A stretch of 64,000 nt of DNA from Euryodendron excelsum (Eukaryota > Streptophyta > Magnoliopsida > Ericales > Pentaphylacaceae): positions 44,285,501-44,349,500 of the forward strand of contig CM065387.1 of the NCBI GenBank assembly GCA_033060915.1, written 5' to 3'. Of this stretch, positions 49,130 through 60,100 are shown one piece after another; the stretch's first letter is position 1, and each line of letters opens with the position of its first letter. The notes below the pieces were generated by a model. It did no database searches and was not told where the DNA came from. It worked only from the letters and a program-made list of their open reading frames with translations. The translations under genes were made by a program, and so were the position numbers.

Positions 49130-51605
49130 TGCTAATGAAAATGGGTATACTCCTTGTCTAACAGGCTGTTTGGAACTTGGGGAGGGGAGACAAGAGAAGG
49201 GAAGAAAAATTAATTAAAAAAAAATTCTGTTTAATTCTACTCAATAAGGAAAGGGATTTACCTTCCCACTGTATTTAAAGATAAAATTCATAATAGAAAT
49301 AATACCTAAAAGTGGGTGCTCTACCTTCCCACTGGATTTTTTCCCCAAACAGTTTTTCAGCTCTTGGTTGGCCTTTCTTAGAAATGTACTACTGAAATTT
49401 GCTGCATCTCGTGAGGGCTGGTCTGGGATGAGGAAAGCCCAACTACAAACCCATGTGGTTTTTATGGGCTCAACTCCGCCCAAAGACATCTCTATTAGCG
49501 TTCCTTGATTCAGTCTCTGTACTTCGCCTACAAACAGGCTCTTAGGTTGTAAATTTCAAGTCACTTGGACTCACCCCTGGCGAATAAGCTCCTCCGAAAG
49601 CAAGCAAATACTCGTAATCCATCATATTCGGGTAAGACACAGATCGCCTAGTTAGGCAGCCACCCTCAGAGCGTATAGTGGTTTTCTCCCAAGAAAGCTT
49701 CATAGGCAATAAAATTTAATCATATGGTGATACTTGCATAGTTGCACTACATGTGAAATTGAAAGTTACACTGTGAAAGTGCAACTGAATTTGGGTACAG
49801 TCAAGTGCAGCCCAAACACAAAGTTTTAGCTTCATAGATGGCCGAGAATCAGGGTGGATGGGTTGGCTCAGGCCACCCCCAAACCAATGGCCAAGAACAG
49901 GCATCATAGCCTTAAAAGATGGGCCAATTTTGCTACCCGACTAATATGATATGGGTTGTGCCATTTATAACATGGATTAAGACAATAAAATCTTTGATGC
50001 CCTTCTACTTTTTTTATAAACAAGTTGTTTTGAATTTTGCCTTGTTTTGAAGTTTTTTTTTTTTTTTTTTTCCTTTGTTGAAGAGATTATGGATTTTTAA
50101 AGCTTAGTGTCACCTCCATTGTAGGTCGAATTTAGCACTAGGCTAGCACAGACATTGCAAAGAGAAATCCTTATTTTCATATGCTATTTCTATTATAATT
50201 TTTACCTTTTATATTATTTTGATTCTTGATTAAAAAAAAACTAATTCTGAGTAACAGTAGTTTGGTGCTACCGTTCCACTAAAAATTTGTCCGAATTAGT
50301 AAAAAAAATTAAATTATAAGAAATCCTAAGGTACTTATACATTAAAAATTTTAACACGAGCATTTTAAAAAAAAAAGGAAGTGGAAAAAATGAAAAGAAA
50401 AATGATACAAAAAAGGAACATTTCAAATGCTCTGAAATTACACTCTATAGTTTCTCTCAAGCTATTGCTTTTCAGCATAATCCTTTCCTCTAAAAAAAAT
50501 GGATAAGTAAATAAATGAAAAAATAAAGCCAGTTTCTTTCCGCAACCAGAGAGCACATGACTGCACGCTGACTTTAATTGGTGGCTTGAACATGGTATGA
50601 TATCCGTTGATTAGTTTTTTTTTTTTTTTTCCTCTTTTTATTTGTTTTTTTAATGCAAGTGGTCAACTTAATTAACTCACTCTTGTTTAATTTATTACTA
50701 GAGATTGATAAGAAGACTTGGTTATAACTTGCCTAAAAGAGAAAAGACAATAATGAAACTGTGATTATCATTACCATTGCAGTGTTTTTTAGTCGAATAG
50801 GTGCCTCCAGGAATCGAAGCTGGACTAGGTGATAACATGAATGTCCTTGCACCAGCATTACGTTTGCTGAAAATATGAATTCAATTTCTTGACTTTGCTG
50901 CCATATTAAAGTTAACCACCTACTATAAATTCTCAAATAATCTATTCATAAATACTTTTTTGTTTTTAAAATCCGTTAACTCTCATCGGAGTAAAAATTA
51001 TGTAAGTTAACCCCAATGGGTATACAGTGAAGATTTGGACGAGCTATACAATGGGATATCCTGAGCTCGAAAATCAGGAGAGATTTTTGAAGTAAATTTT
51101 TCAGTTTTAGAGTGAATTACCTACTTTTGACTAAATTAGATAAAAAATTAGATGAGATATGCGTAAGTTGGTTCGAACACTCCTAACTGCATAATCAAAA
51201 GGAAAAATAAAAAAATTTATGTAAGGTGTTACAAATGGAAAAATATAGAGTTCGATACCAAAATTTGAAGTAAAATTTGATAAAAATATGATAGTTTACC
51301 GACTTATCAATTTCCTTTAAAAAACATACTAATATTTGTTTTAAAGACACATTTTAAATATAATTTGTCGAGTCTTACAAAAATTAAAAATTTATAGCAT
51401 GTTAGCAATTTCTTTAGAGCACGTGCTAAGAAGACTCAAAAATAAATATGTTGCGTAGGACTAACTATATTTTGCTGACGTGGCAACCAATGACTCGCTC
51501 CGCGCATAAACGCAGTCGTGCAATGGTCCATCAACACATAACTACAGTGGGCGACAGCTACAGAAATCGGCGACCATCGCGCCTGTTCATGCTCCGGCTT
51601 TCCTC

Positions 51606-51618
51606 CACGTGTCACGTG
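51606..51618. promoter_or_regulatory. Paired G-boxes
   Basis: Two CACGTG motifs separated by one base (51606-51611 and 51613-51618). CACGTG is bound by plant bHLH and bZIP factors. No gene start was found nearby, so function is uncertain. Confidence 0.35.
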
Positions 51619-52689
51619 GCAACATTCTAACGCTAGGAATGCGATACGCGCAATAATTATACTTCGCCTGACGTAAGCTCTTATGCAAAAGGCCGTACGT
51701 TAACACTTTGACTAAAAGAGCCGTACAGATTCATGTCCATGTTCTTGCATTTACATTCTATAATTAATGCTTCCTTAATTACCGTAAATGCACATGATGG
51801 TTTGTATTAAACAAAAAAAAAACATTCTCATGCAATGCTCATGTAATGTAATGTTCAACAAGTGTTTCAATTGTTAAATTTTCTGTCAATTGAAAAAAAG
51901 TTTGGCAAGATATTCCTAGGGTTTTAAAATTTGATGCATTTATATGAAATTTCAAGTAAAACCCAAGATTCAAAAAGATTAACTAATGATTAGAATTGAT
52001 CAATATTTGGATAAAAAATAAAAACATTTGATGAAATTAAAAAAGAAATTACATTTGAAAAAGAGAGATTTTTTAATATAGTTTATAAGTTAGAAACAAT
52101 AGCGGATTGAACTTGTTAGATATAAGCTAGGAAAATTATATTCTGTTGAGAGAAAGGTGATTAGCACATGCTTACTACTGAGATTTTAGTATTCATACCA
52201 ATTAAATTGTGACATGTGACTTTTTATTACTTGTCAATAGTAATTTTTTTGCAAATGAAGAGATTGTAAAGAAAATAAGTATCATGGGATAAAATTTTAT
52301 ATGTATGAGTACCAAAAAATTTAACACTTTATTACCATAATTTTTTTCTACTTAAGATATAAACCCAACAACTTTATCCCTATCTCCAAATTAATAACAA
52401 AATGGGTCTATAAATTAGGGTTATATTCATGTAATTGAGTATGGAGAAAATGACTTCCTGCCATGGACACAGACCACTAAACCAGAACTTTGAAACTACC
52501 TCCGAGGGTCTTTTTATCTCATATACATGGTACTATATATCCTTCGGTAGAGATGAAATAACTTAAGTCGGTGATTCATGTATAGAGGTAAATAAATTAT
52601 CCTCCGAGGGATTAGAAATCCCACATAATTATCACCCATCATCCTACCTTGTCCCATTTGGCAAAACAAACATGACCTTAGAGTATTTC

Positions 52690-54096
52690 ATTCACTCAAC
52701 ACCAAAAAAAGCAATATTAATTTGAAGCTTAAAATGCATTAAAATCCTTTTTGTGTACCTCTTATAGGAATTGAAGCTTCAACCAAGGCAAATGGGCAAA
52801 TATGAGGATGACCGATCGATCGCCCGATCGAACGGTCCACGAAATGTTTGATCGGCCGATCGATCGTCATGTTACCGATCGATCGGTGATTCTTTGTTCG
52901 ACCTTCTGCAACAAACTTCAGAGAGGGCGTTTTTCCGATCGATCGGTCGTTCGATCGGTGACGTCGGAATTCCCTCAACAGACGACACAAATGCAAACTT
53001 CAGAAGGGTCGATTTTGCGATCGATCGGTCGTTCGATTGCCTCGACCGTTCGATCGATCGCCCTACCGATCGATCGGTGTGTACAGACTCTATTTTTCTG
53101 CAGAGTATAAAAGTTGTACATACGGGACAAAGTGGAAGTTAGGGTTTTTTTGCAGAACTAGACAGAGGAGGGGCTTCCAAAAGGGGTCTTTTGTTATTTT
53201 GTAAGGTTTTTAGTTAGATTTATTTTAATGCTTTGTATTGTTGTCATTTATTACTTTTGGATCATTGTAAATGAATACTTGATATATATGAAGTGAATGT
53301 TTTTCTACTCTTTCTAGCCATTTTCTCTCACTTTCTTAGCAACCAAACACTAGTTCTATATAGTTTAATGGTAGATTTGTCTTCTTTTATACTCCTTGAC
53401 ATAGATTCTACTAGCTAAACATCCCTTGGATGTGGTTGTGAAGATCCACCAAGAATCTTTAAAGGGTTGAAAATGAGTTGTATGAACTTTAAAGTCATAT
53501 CCTTAAAATTCTATAGTTTCATTTGATTTAGCATGAGATTCATTAGAAAAACTTAGATTCATAACTCCTTGACAATATTTATGCACAAATTAATGTTTGG
53601 TATAGGTATTGCACATGTCTAAGGTTTGATTCTAGGGTGCCAATCATAGATTTTCTCTTTATGCTCAATCAAACAAAAATCCACATTTTTATAGTCGACA
53701 TTTTCTAAATCAAGAATTCAAGGTGTAATTCTTGATTTGAGTTATAAATCTCTCATTGGAAATCCTTATTGTGAATTGGTAGATCGAAACAATCATGCCT
53801 AAGCTTTTTCTCCTAAATTACATAAAACTAGATTTTATTGCCTTCATTAGTCATTAAGTTATTGCATTAAACATTGAACCACTATCATCTCAAAACCAAC
53901 ATATTTTTGATCTCTTTTATGTTAGGAAAATAAAAGAATTTTCATTTGCAATCCATCAAGATAAGTGCCCGTGCTAGTTGAGTTTTGTTGCTATATTTAC
54001 AGAATTTTCTTGGGAGAGAACGACACCGGATCCTCTGATTTTTACTACATACGCGACCTCCGTACTCTTGCGGAGTGACTCCGGTTGTGAAGCACA
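52690..54096 (+). mobile_element. LTR-retrotransposon leader/LTR-like segment ending at the PG4 start
   Basis: A GATCGATCGG-rich block (52805-53080) is followed by a TATAAAA box (about 53105-53111) and a long AT-rich leader with TGTGGTTGTGAAGATCCACC-type wording. It ends in CTTGGGAGAGAACGACACCGGATCC...TACGCGACCTCCGTACTCTTGCGGAGTG, a pattern typical of the region before gag in plant gypsy-type elements. No gag or pol frame follows: at about 54097 the sequence switches to PG4 exon 1. It therefore looks like a truncated retrotransposon piece joined to the gene. Both edges are approximate. Confidence 0.5.
52802..53090. repeat. CCGATCGATCGG-type palindromic repeat cluster
   Basis: About ten copies of GATCGATCG cores, many extended to the 12-nt palindrome CCGATCGATCGG, spaced 10-50 nt apart, just before the TATA box of the retrotransposon-like segment. 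Serine/arginine-rich translations across it are artefacts of the repeat. Confidence 0.85.
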
Positions 54097-54850
54097 TCCG
54101 GAAGCGTACCACTACTTGTCTTCTATTCTTTCTTTTCATAGCTGCCTTCTTTTGTCCTTCAAATGCAGCCTACAATGTGCTCAGTTTCGGAGCAAAACCA
54201 GACGGAAAATCGGACTCTGCGCCGGCATTTCTCAAAGCTTGGGCATCTGCACGCAAATCAGTTCAGCCAGCCACAATCTACGTCCCTCGGGGGCGGTTCT
54301 TGTTGAAAGCCGTAGTCTTTAGAGGGCCGCGCAAGAATAGGATCAACATTCAGATAGATGGAACCCTTATAGCTCCTTTGGATTATCGCGCCCTCGGGAA
54401 TTCTGGCTACTGGATATTGTTCGTTCAGGTCAACAGGGTTACGGTAATTGGTGGCACCCTTGATGCTAGGGGAGCTGGCTTCTGGGCTTGCCGGACCTCT
54501 GGGAAGAATTGCCCAGTTGGAGCAAGGGTATGTAATTACTTACACCTTATATATATACATAGTTGGTTTTTAGAGAATACACCACAATCCCATAACTCCC
54601 CGTTGAAAACGAGGAGGTGGGGAAGGGCTTATGGTTCAAACCCTTGGAATTTGGAAATTTCTTTTTTATATGTGCATATACTATATGTATATAGGTCAAT
54701 TGCAACTTCTTGTACTTCGGGTAACTCACTTTTTGACTTCTCATCCACAAGTTCATAAAAAAAAAAAATGAAGTATCAACTAAAGGGAAAATAATTTCTC
54801 AAAACCAAAAGGAAATATATATATATATATATATATATGTACATAGAAGT

Positions 54851-55856
54851 AAAATGTTAAAAAAATTCATACAAAAATATCCACCAGAATAATATGGCAG
54901 TGGCGGTAGCATTAATTAAAAGTCATTATGATCATGAGCGGCTCTACCCTATATCCAGAGGAGTCAACTGAGCCCCCTGGAAAAAAAAAATTTACTGAGT
55001 AATATTTTATAATTTTTTTTTATAAAACCTTTGAACCCCTGGATATTGATCTTGAACCTAATAGTTATCCTAATAGTGAGGCGTATACAGAATTGTTTCT
55101 TTGTGTCGTTTGTTTGAACCCTAGTGATTTATTTTTTGCTTTTGATAAGCAAATATTAATCCCATTTGCTGAGTTTTATCCATCGAATTTTTCTACGATA
55201 GATCTTATGACACTTGACAATCAACTTTATAAACTATATTGTTGATATGCGCTCCAACAATGAATTTTTTGAACTCAAAGCAATTGATGATCTTGCTAGA
55301 AAGTTAATAGAGACAAAGAAGAATATTATATATCCATTAATTTATTTGCTTGTGAAATTAGCGTTACATTTACCTATCGCGAATGAAACCGTGGAAAGAG
55401 CTTTTTTGACAATGAAAATCACAATTTACTATTTGCATAACCGAATGAGAGTTCAATGGATGAATGATTGTTTGATTACATATATTAAAAAATAATATAT
55501 TTGATAGTATTGACAATGAGCTTATCATGCAACGATTTCAGAATATAAAATCTCGTCGGAGGCAATTGTAAAGTTTATGTATTTGCATTTATTTTTGTTA
55601 AAACAATAATGTCAGTGTATGAAAATCACCTTTTGTTATGATTTTAGAAGTTTAAATTAGCTTGTCAATTTACTGGAATAGGTAATGAATATTATTAGAG
55701 TAAATTTCATAATTTGTAGAATTTATGTTTTTGAATGACACCCCTGACAAAAATTTATGGAGTCGCTACTGAATATGATCGGTGTTTTTTTTTAAAATGA
55801 AAGGCTATCGTTAAGATACATAATCCTGTTTAAAAATTCTATTTGTATAGCATTAC
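54851..55856 (+). mobile_element. MITE copy h in PG4 intron 1, split by a hAT fragment
   Basis: The left half (54851-54932: AAAATGTTAAAAAAATTCATACAAAAATAT...AGTCATTATGAT) and right half (55772-55856: AATATGATCGGTG...TTTGTATAGCATTAC) join into one normal family member when the 54933-55771 insert is ignored. Confidence 0.75.
54933..55771 (+). mobile_element. hAT-type transposon fragment (zf-MYM/TTF-type transposase C-terminus) nested in MITE h
   Basis: The ends CATGAGCGGCTC and GAGTCGCTACTG are imperfect inverted repeats. They are flanked by ATTATGAT (54925-54932) and AATATGAT (55772-55779), an 8-bp target duplication with one mismatch, as expected for hAT. Inside, the plus strand encodes the hAT C-terminal dimerisation part: L-P-I-A-N-E-T-V-E-R-A-F at about residues 54-65 of the 55214-55495 frame, then W-M-N-D-C-L-I-T-Y-I. 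After a stop, a continuation follows with S-I-D-N-E-L-I-M-Q-R-F. The catalytic core is absent, so it is internally deleted and dead. Confidence 0.8.
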
Positions 55857-56814
55857 ATGTATATATTCGTGCCTTAATTGCCACATTTTCATGTCAATTG
55901 TAACGAGTTATACAATATTTTTTCTTTGTGGTTACAAAGCTTCATTCTACTATTCACCATATTCCATTTTTCAAGCTTCTTAATTAAACATAAATAAAGA
56001 ATAATTCACATACAAAAGTTATCAAAAATGATTTGTTTACTTCACTCATTTGGTGTTGCTCATATTTGACAAGAAATGCTTACTGCAGTGTATGATATGA
56101 ATATCTAGGAACTGGTTTAATTTAACACAAGGGTTTTTGCCTCAATGCAGTCGATGACGTTCAATTGGGCGAATAACATCGTTGTTGACGGCTTAACCTC
56201 GATTGACAGTCAGCTAAGCCATATTGTAATCAACAGCTGCAACAATGTGATAGTTCGTAACGTGAAGATTACGGCCCCGGACCAGAGCCCGAACACGGAC
56301 GGAATTCACGTGCTTGTCCACCGGCGTAACCATCGCCGGCAGCAGCATAAAGACCGGAGACGATTACATATCAATAGGTCCAGGGACCAGGAACTTGTAG
56401 ATGGAACGGATCCAGTGTGGTCCTGGACATGGTGTCAGGTATTTCCTTAAGTTTAGGCCCTAGTAGAATTTAATTATTATGGCCATGTACAAAAATTTTT
56501 GGCATATCTGTTGCAAATTCCCAAGGAAATTCTTGTGGATATACAGAAAACTTGGGCCCCCTGTGTCAAGGCCCTAAGATAATTCTTGTCAGTTAGATGT
56601 ACTTTTGGGCGAGCAGCTTGGCCCAAGCTCATTCATAAAGTGCTCCTCCACCTGCTAGTCTGAAATTTTGGAACTTCGTTCATTTTCCTTCGACCGACGA
56701 ACTCAAAGCCCATACCTTTTGCTCCGCGACCAGTGCATGAATGATGGAGCCAGTAAAACGGTAGCTACTAAAGCATACACTGCTCTTCTTTTTTTTTTCT
56801 TCTTCTCTCTAGAG

Positions 56815-56985
56815 TGTAATATTATACAAATAAAAAATTTGTATAAAATTTATTACTATAATAATATGTTTGAATGACAATCATTTATTTTAAAACAAAA
56901 CACTTATTATACTGACTCTTATTTACAAAAATGCTATTATTATTCTAGTAAGATTTTTTATACAAATTTTCTGAAAAAATAGTAT
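56815..56985 (-). mobile_element. MITE copy i in PG4 intron 2, inverted
   Basis: Same family in reverse orientation. It starts AATATTATACAAATAAAAAATTTGTATAAAATTTATTACTATAATAATATG, has the core ACTTATTATACTGACTC, and ends CTAGTAAGATTTTTTATACAAATTTTCTGAAAAAATAGTATTTTC. Confidence 0.7.
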
Positions 56986-57041
56986 TTTCTTTTTATATAA
57001 ACCACCTAAGAAAGCCATGAATTTTGAGTCTCCTATAACTA

Positions 57042-57570
57042 CAGTGGCGGAGCAAGAAAATTTATTTAGAGGAGGCACTCATTAATGGCAATCCAAAAAA
57101 AAATTTCAACTCAATCATAAAACACTTGACTTCCATGTATGTGTATAACATATAAAAAAACATTAGTTTTTAAAAAATTTTGTACAGAAAACTTCATTAA
57201 AAAAATAATATGGCAATGACATTCTTATAATAAAAACCATCATTATGAGTGTTTGTTTTAAAATAAAAATAAAAAACATAGATTCAACCACACCTTTTTT
57301 TACAAAAATGTAGTGTAAAGTTAAGCTTATATATAATATATAAAAGGGTCTTTAAACAAAATATAACTATATAAAGGTGTTATCTATACATTTATAGGTG
57401 AAAATTTGAGAAATATATCTAAAATCATAGGTGAAAAGGAAATTTTTAACTATTAAAGAGAGCATTTACAAATTTTTCACAAAAATTTCTAAAACTATGA
57501 TTGAAAATATAATTTCTAAAAATTGAGGGGTGCAAGTGCTCCCTCTCGACTTTAAGTGGCTCCGCCACTG
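57042..57570. mobile_element. Non-autonomous hAT element (529 bp) in PG4 intron 2
   Basis: Perfect 12-bp terminal inverted repeats, CAGTGGCGGAGC (57042-57053) and GCTCCGCCACTG (57559-57570). The flanks resemble an eroded duplication (CCTATAAC near 57032 against CCTACAAT from 57571). There is no transposase. At 57165-57310 it contains a diverged member of the AATGCTAT MITE family (copy j), so it is itself composite. Confidence 0.8.
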
Positions 57571-58106
57571 CCTACAATAGGATCATTACTTCATCTTCCA
57601 ATGGCACTAGCTATTTGACTTTCCTTCATTTTGTTTTTCGAAGGCACAAAAATACCCTTTTTGAACTGTTAAAAAAGGAGCTGAAAATTGCTTGAGGTAT
57701 TGATTCATATACTTGTTTCTGCAAGGGCTCTTTTAAAATTACTGAATGAATTATGTTCATTATATTCTATATTTTGAGTCCATGAATATAAGAATTTGAT
57801 CTAGAAAAATTTAACAGCCCATGTAACGTTGCAGCATTGGCAGTCTAGCAAGAGAGCTTAATGAGGATGGTGTCCAGAATGCAACCCTAACGAATTCGAT
57901 TTTCACCGGATCCGACAACGGCGTACGGATAAAGTCTTGGGCTAGACCTAGCAATAGCTTTGTGAGGAACATTGTGTTTCGGAACCTCGTGATGAGGAAC
58001 GTCGAGAACCCTGTCATCATAGATCAGAATTACTGCCCCAACAACCAAGGTTGTCCCGGACAGGTGAGATTGAAACGAGAGTAGTCACGATATATATAGA
58101 TATAGG

Positions 58107-58312
58107 AAAATACTATTTTTACAAAAAATTCATACAAAATTACTATACAAACTAATGTAACAGTAGCAGTTCTGTAATTTAAAGTAATTACGATGAATGT
58201 TTCTGTAATTTTTCTGTAATTTGAAGTGATTATGATGAATGTTTTGATGGAAATAAAAGATTCTTATTAAAACACATTATTTTGTATTGAAATTTTGTTT
58301 GTATAGAATTAC
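58107..58312 (+). mobile_element. MITE copy k in PG4 intron 3
   Basis: The left end GAAAATACTATTTTTACAAAAAATTCATACAAAATTAC, core AACTAATGTAACAGTAGCAG, and right end ACACATTATTTTGTATTGAAATTTTGTTTGTATAGAATTACC match the family. A local duplication of GATGAATGTTT...CTGTAATTT lies in the core. Confidence 0.7.
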
Positions 58313-58792
58313 CTAAATTAAATCGAAACCGAACCAACTAGATTCAAGTCGGGTTGATTCGGTTCGATTTCAATAAATGATTGGTACGATTTTAGATCTA
58401 AAAATTTAAAACCGATCAAGAACGAATTGGTTCTAGGTCTAACACGAACAAAACCTATACACACTCCCTAACTGGCTCAAGCATGGAAAAAAGAAGTAAC
58501 AAAAATAGCAAAACACGACAGATTTTATGTGTATTGATCATAATTTTTAGCCTTCTCCTTTCACTTTCTTTAACAGAGTTCGGGGGTGAAAGATTAGCGA
58601 AGTGACATACAAGACTATACAAGGGACATCAGCAACACAAGTTGCAGTGATATTTGATTGCAGTTCGATCCATGCAAGGGGATCAGATTGCAAGACATAA
58701 AGCTCACTTATCTGAAGAGACCAGCACAAGCCTCGTGCAATCATATAGATGGAACCACTAGGGGTGTAATCTTGCCACAAAGTTGCTTATGA

Positions 58793-59499
58793 ATATCCCC
58801 ATTTCTGTATGTGTATAACATTTACTTGGAACTTAGTTTGAAGAAGAGTCACCAATGTATGATGTGTCTATTTAATGAGCAGTTGGAAAGATTTTCACCT
58901 TCCGATGATAGTGTTATTCAGATTTCTTTGTTTGGTATAATACTTTTTTAGTTAGGTTCAACTAACCATGTTGACGCAAAATAACTCAGAATTATTGGGA
59001 GAAACTGTTGGAGCATATTCCTTTATGGAGATTTTTCTTTTCCTCCAACCTGAAAAAGGTCATGAAAAAACTAAAATTGTACGTGTCTATGAAAAGACAT
59101 GCATCTTTTGAAGCTGTGAAAACGAACCAAATTTTTGTATAAAAAAAAATAACCTACATCGACAACAATGAAAATAAGAATAGGAACAATAATACTTCTA
59201 TTAACAATATCAAACCAATTATATTAATAAAATGATTCTTGGGTTAATAGTTACAATTGTCTCATAGGACCAAAAAAAAAAAGTTAATTATTGACAGGGT
59301 ATACGGTTTAGAGATGTTTAAGGATATTATTTTCTGTTTTTCCAGAGTGCATGATAATGGTACTCATCGAGAACAATATGCTAAAACAACAAAAAGAGAA
59401 AGAAGAAACATACAAACAAAAAAAGTTAATGAATGCATATAAGTACTAACACAAAATAAAAAACGTGCGAGGATGGTGACCACCAGTCAATGGTTTTCT
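58793..59499. other. Downstream flank of PG4, no gene seen
   Basis: AT-rich DNA with no recognisable element or coding region. Confidence 0.4.
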
Positions 59500-60100
59500 T
59501 TTGAATGCTCATCCTTTTTTCCCCCTTCGGTTGTGGGAAAGTGATGCACATCGCATAGCAAAATATTACCTAGAGACTCAAGGACGTCGTTATGTGTGGT
59601 TTGATGGTCGGTAAACTTTAATCCATCATAATTTTTACTCCGTAACTTCATTTTGTTATTATAATATGTTTCCAAGGAGCTAGCAACGAGTCGGAGAAAG
59701 GAAAAATAATTTTTCGACCTAGGAAAATGTAAAAAAACGCCTCTAAGTATGTTTTTCGGCCCATTTTGTGTTTTGGACTTATGTTTTTTTGGGCTTTTGT
59801 TATTTTTTTTAATTGACCCAGTTTGTCCCGGGCTCTAAGGTTTCGTACCACGTATTTATACTCATGTTAAGATATTTTTGAGCAGCTTTTGAAAATTAAT
59901 AAAACTTGTGTATGATTTTTTGCACTTTCCAATCATTTGGTATTTTCTAAGAAAATCAACGAGTGTTTGATGCCCTGAAACCTAACATTCGTGGTGAATT
60001 AGCAAGTTACAGGACGACTCTGAATCTGGTATTCATGGTGAATCAACGAATTAGGGTTTATTTTCTCACTCTCTTAATTTCCGCTGCATCAGGAAGTCAC
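59500..60100 (+). mobile_element. Copia-like LTR/leader remnant
   Basis: The segment has wording typical of plant copia LTR 3' parts: GGGCTCTAAGG, CACGTATTTATACTCATG, GAATTAGGGTTTATTTTC and finally CTTAATTTCCGCTGCATCAGG, which normally leads into the TGGTATCAGAGC primer-binding site. The primer-binding site and coding parts are missing here. Limits are approximate and no target duplication was found. Confidence 0.45.

Larger units (their letters stand above)
48711..52680. other. Intergenic DNA between PG3 and the PG4 upstream element, no gene seen
   Basis: AT-rich DNA. It holds MITE copy g (49030-49129), a possible MITE with TGTTTGG...CCCCAAACAG ends (about 49165-49355), poly(T) runs near 50051-50070 and 50616-50631, and a GC-richer patch (51470-51650) with a double G-box. 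No reading frame has recognisable protein features. Confidence 0.45.
54097..58792 (+). pseudogene. PG4: polygalacturonase (GH28) pseudogene
   Basis: Exon equivalents are about 54097-54527, 56151-56438, 57835-58063 and 58577-58792, with GT-AG borders like PG3. The start codon is gone: the frame runs open to a GTG at 54075 inside the upstream retrotransposon-like segment. Homology to PG3 begins only two codons after the expected ATG position. Exon 2 is 288 nt instead of 290 (2-nt loss near 56313, right after NTDGIHV) and has a TAG at 56398-56400 where a W codon is expected. The DD-C motif reads DD-Y. Exon 4 has a 1-nt insertion near 58592, giving TAG at 58595-58597, and a 4-nt loss near 58666. 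Two cysteines in exon 1 are replaced by arginine. GHG and RIK remain. It cannot make an active enzyme. Confidence 0.92.

Noticed and set aside
52739..53142. Three overlapping Arg/Asp/Ser-rich frames
   Set aside because: They read the GATCGATCG palindrome cluster in different frames; composition comes from the repeat.
54075..54096. GTG as the start codon of PG4
   Set aside because: Plant nuclear genes start with ATG almost always, and the residues encoded here belong to the retrotransposon-like leader, not to a PG signal peptide.
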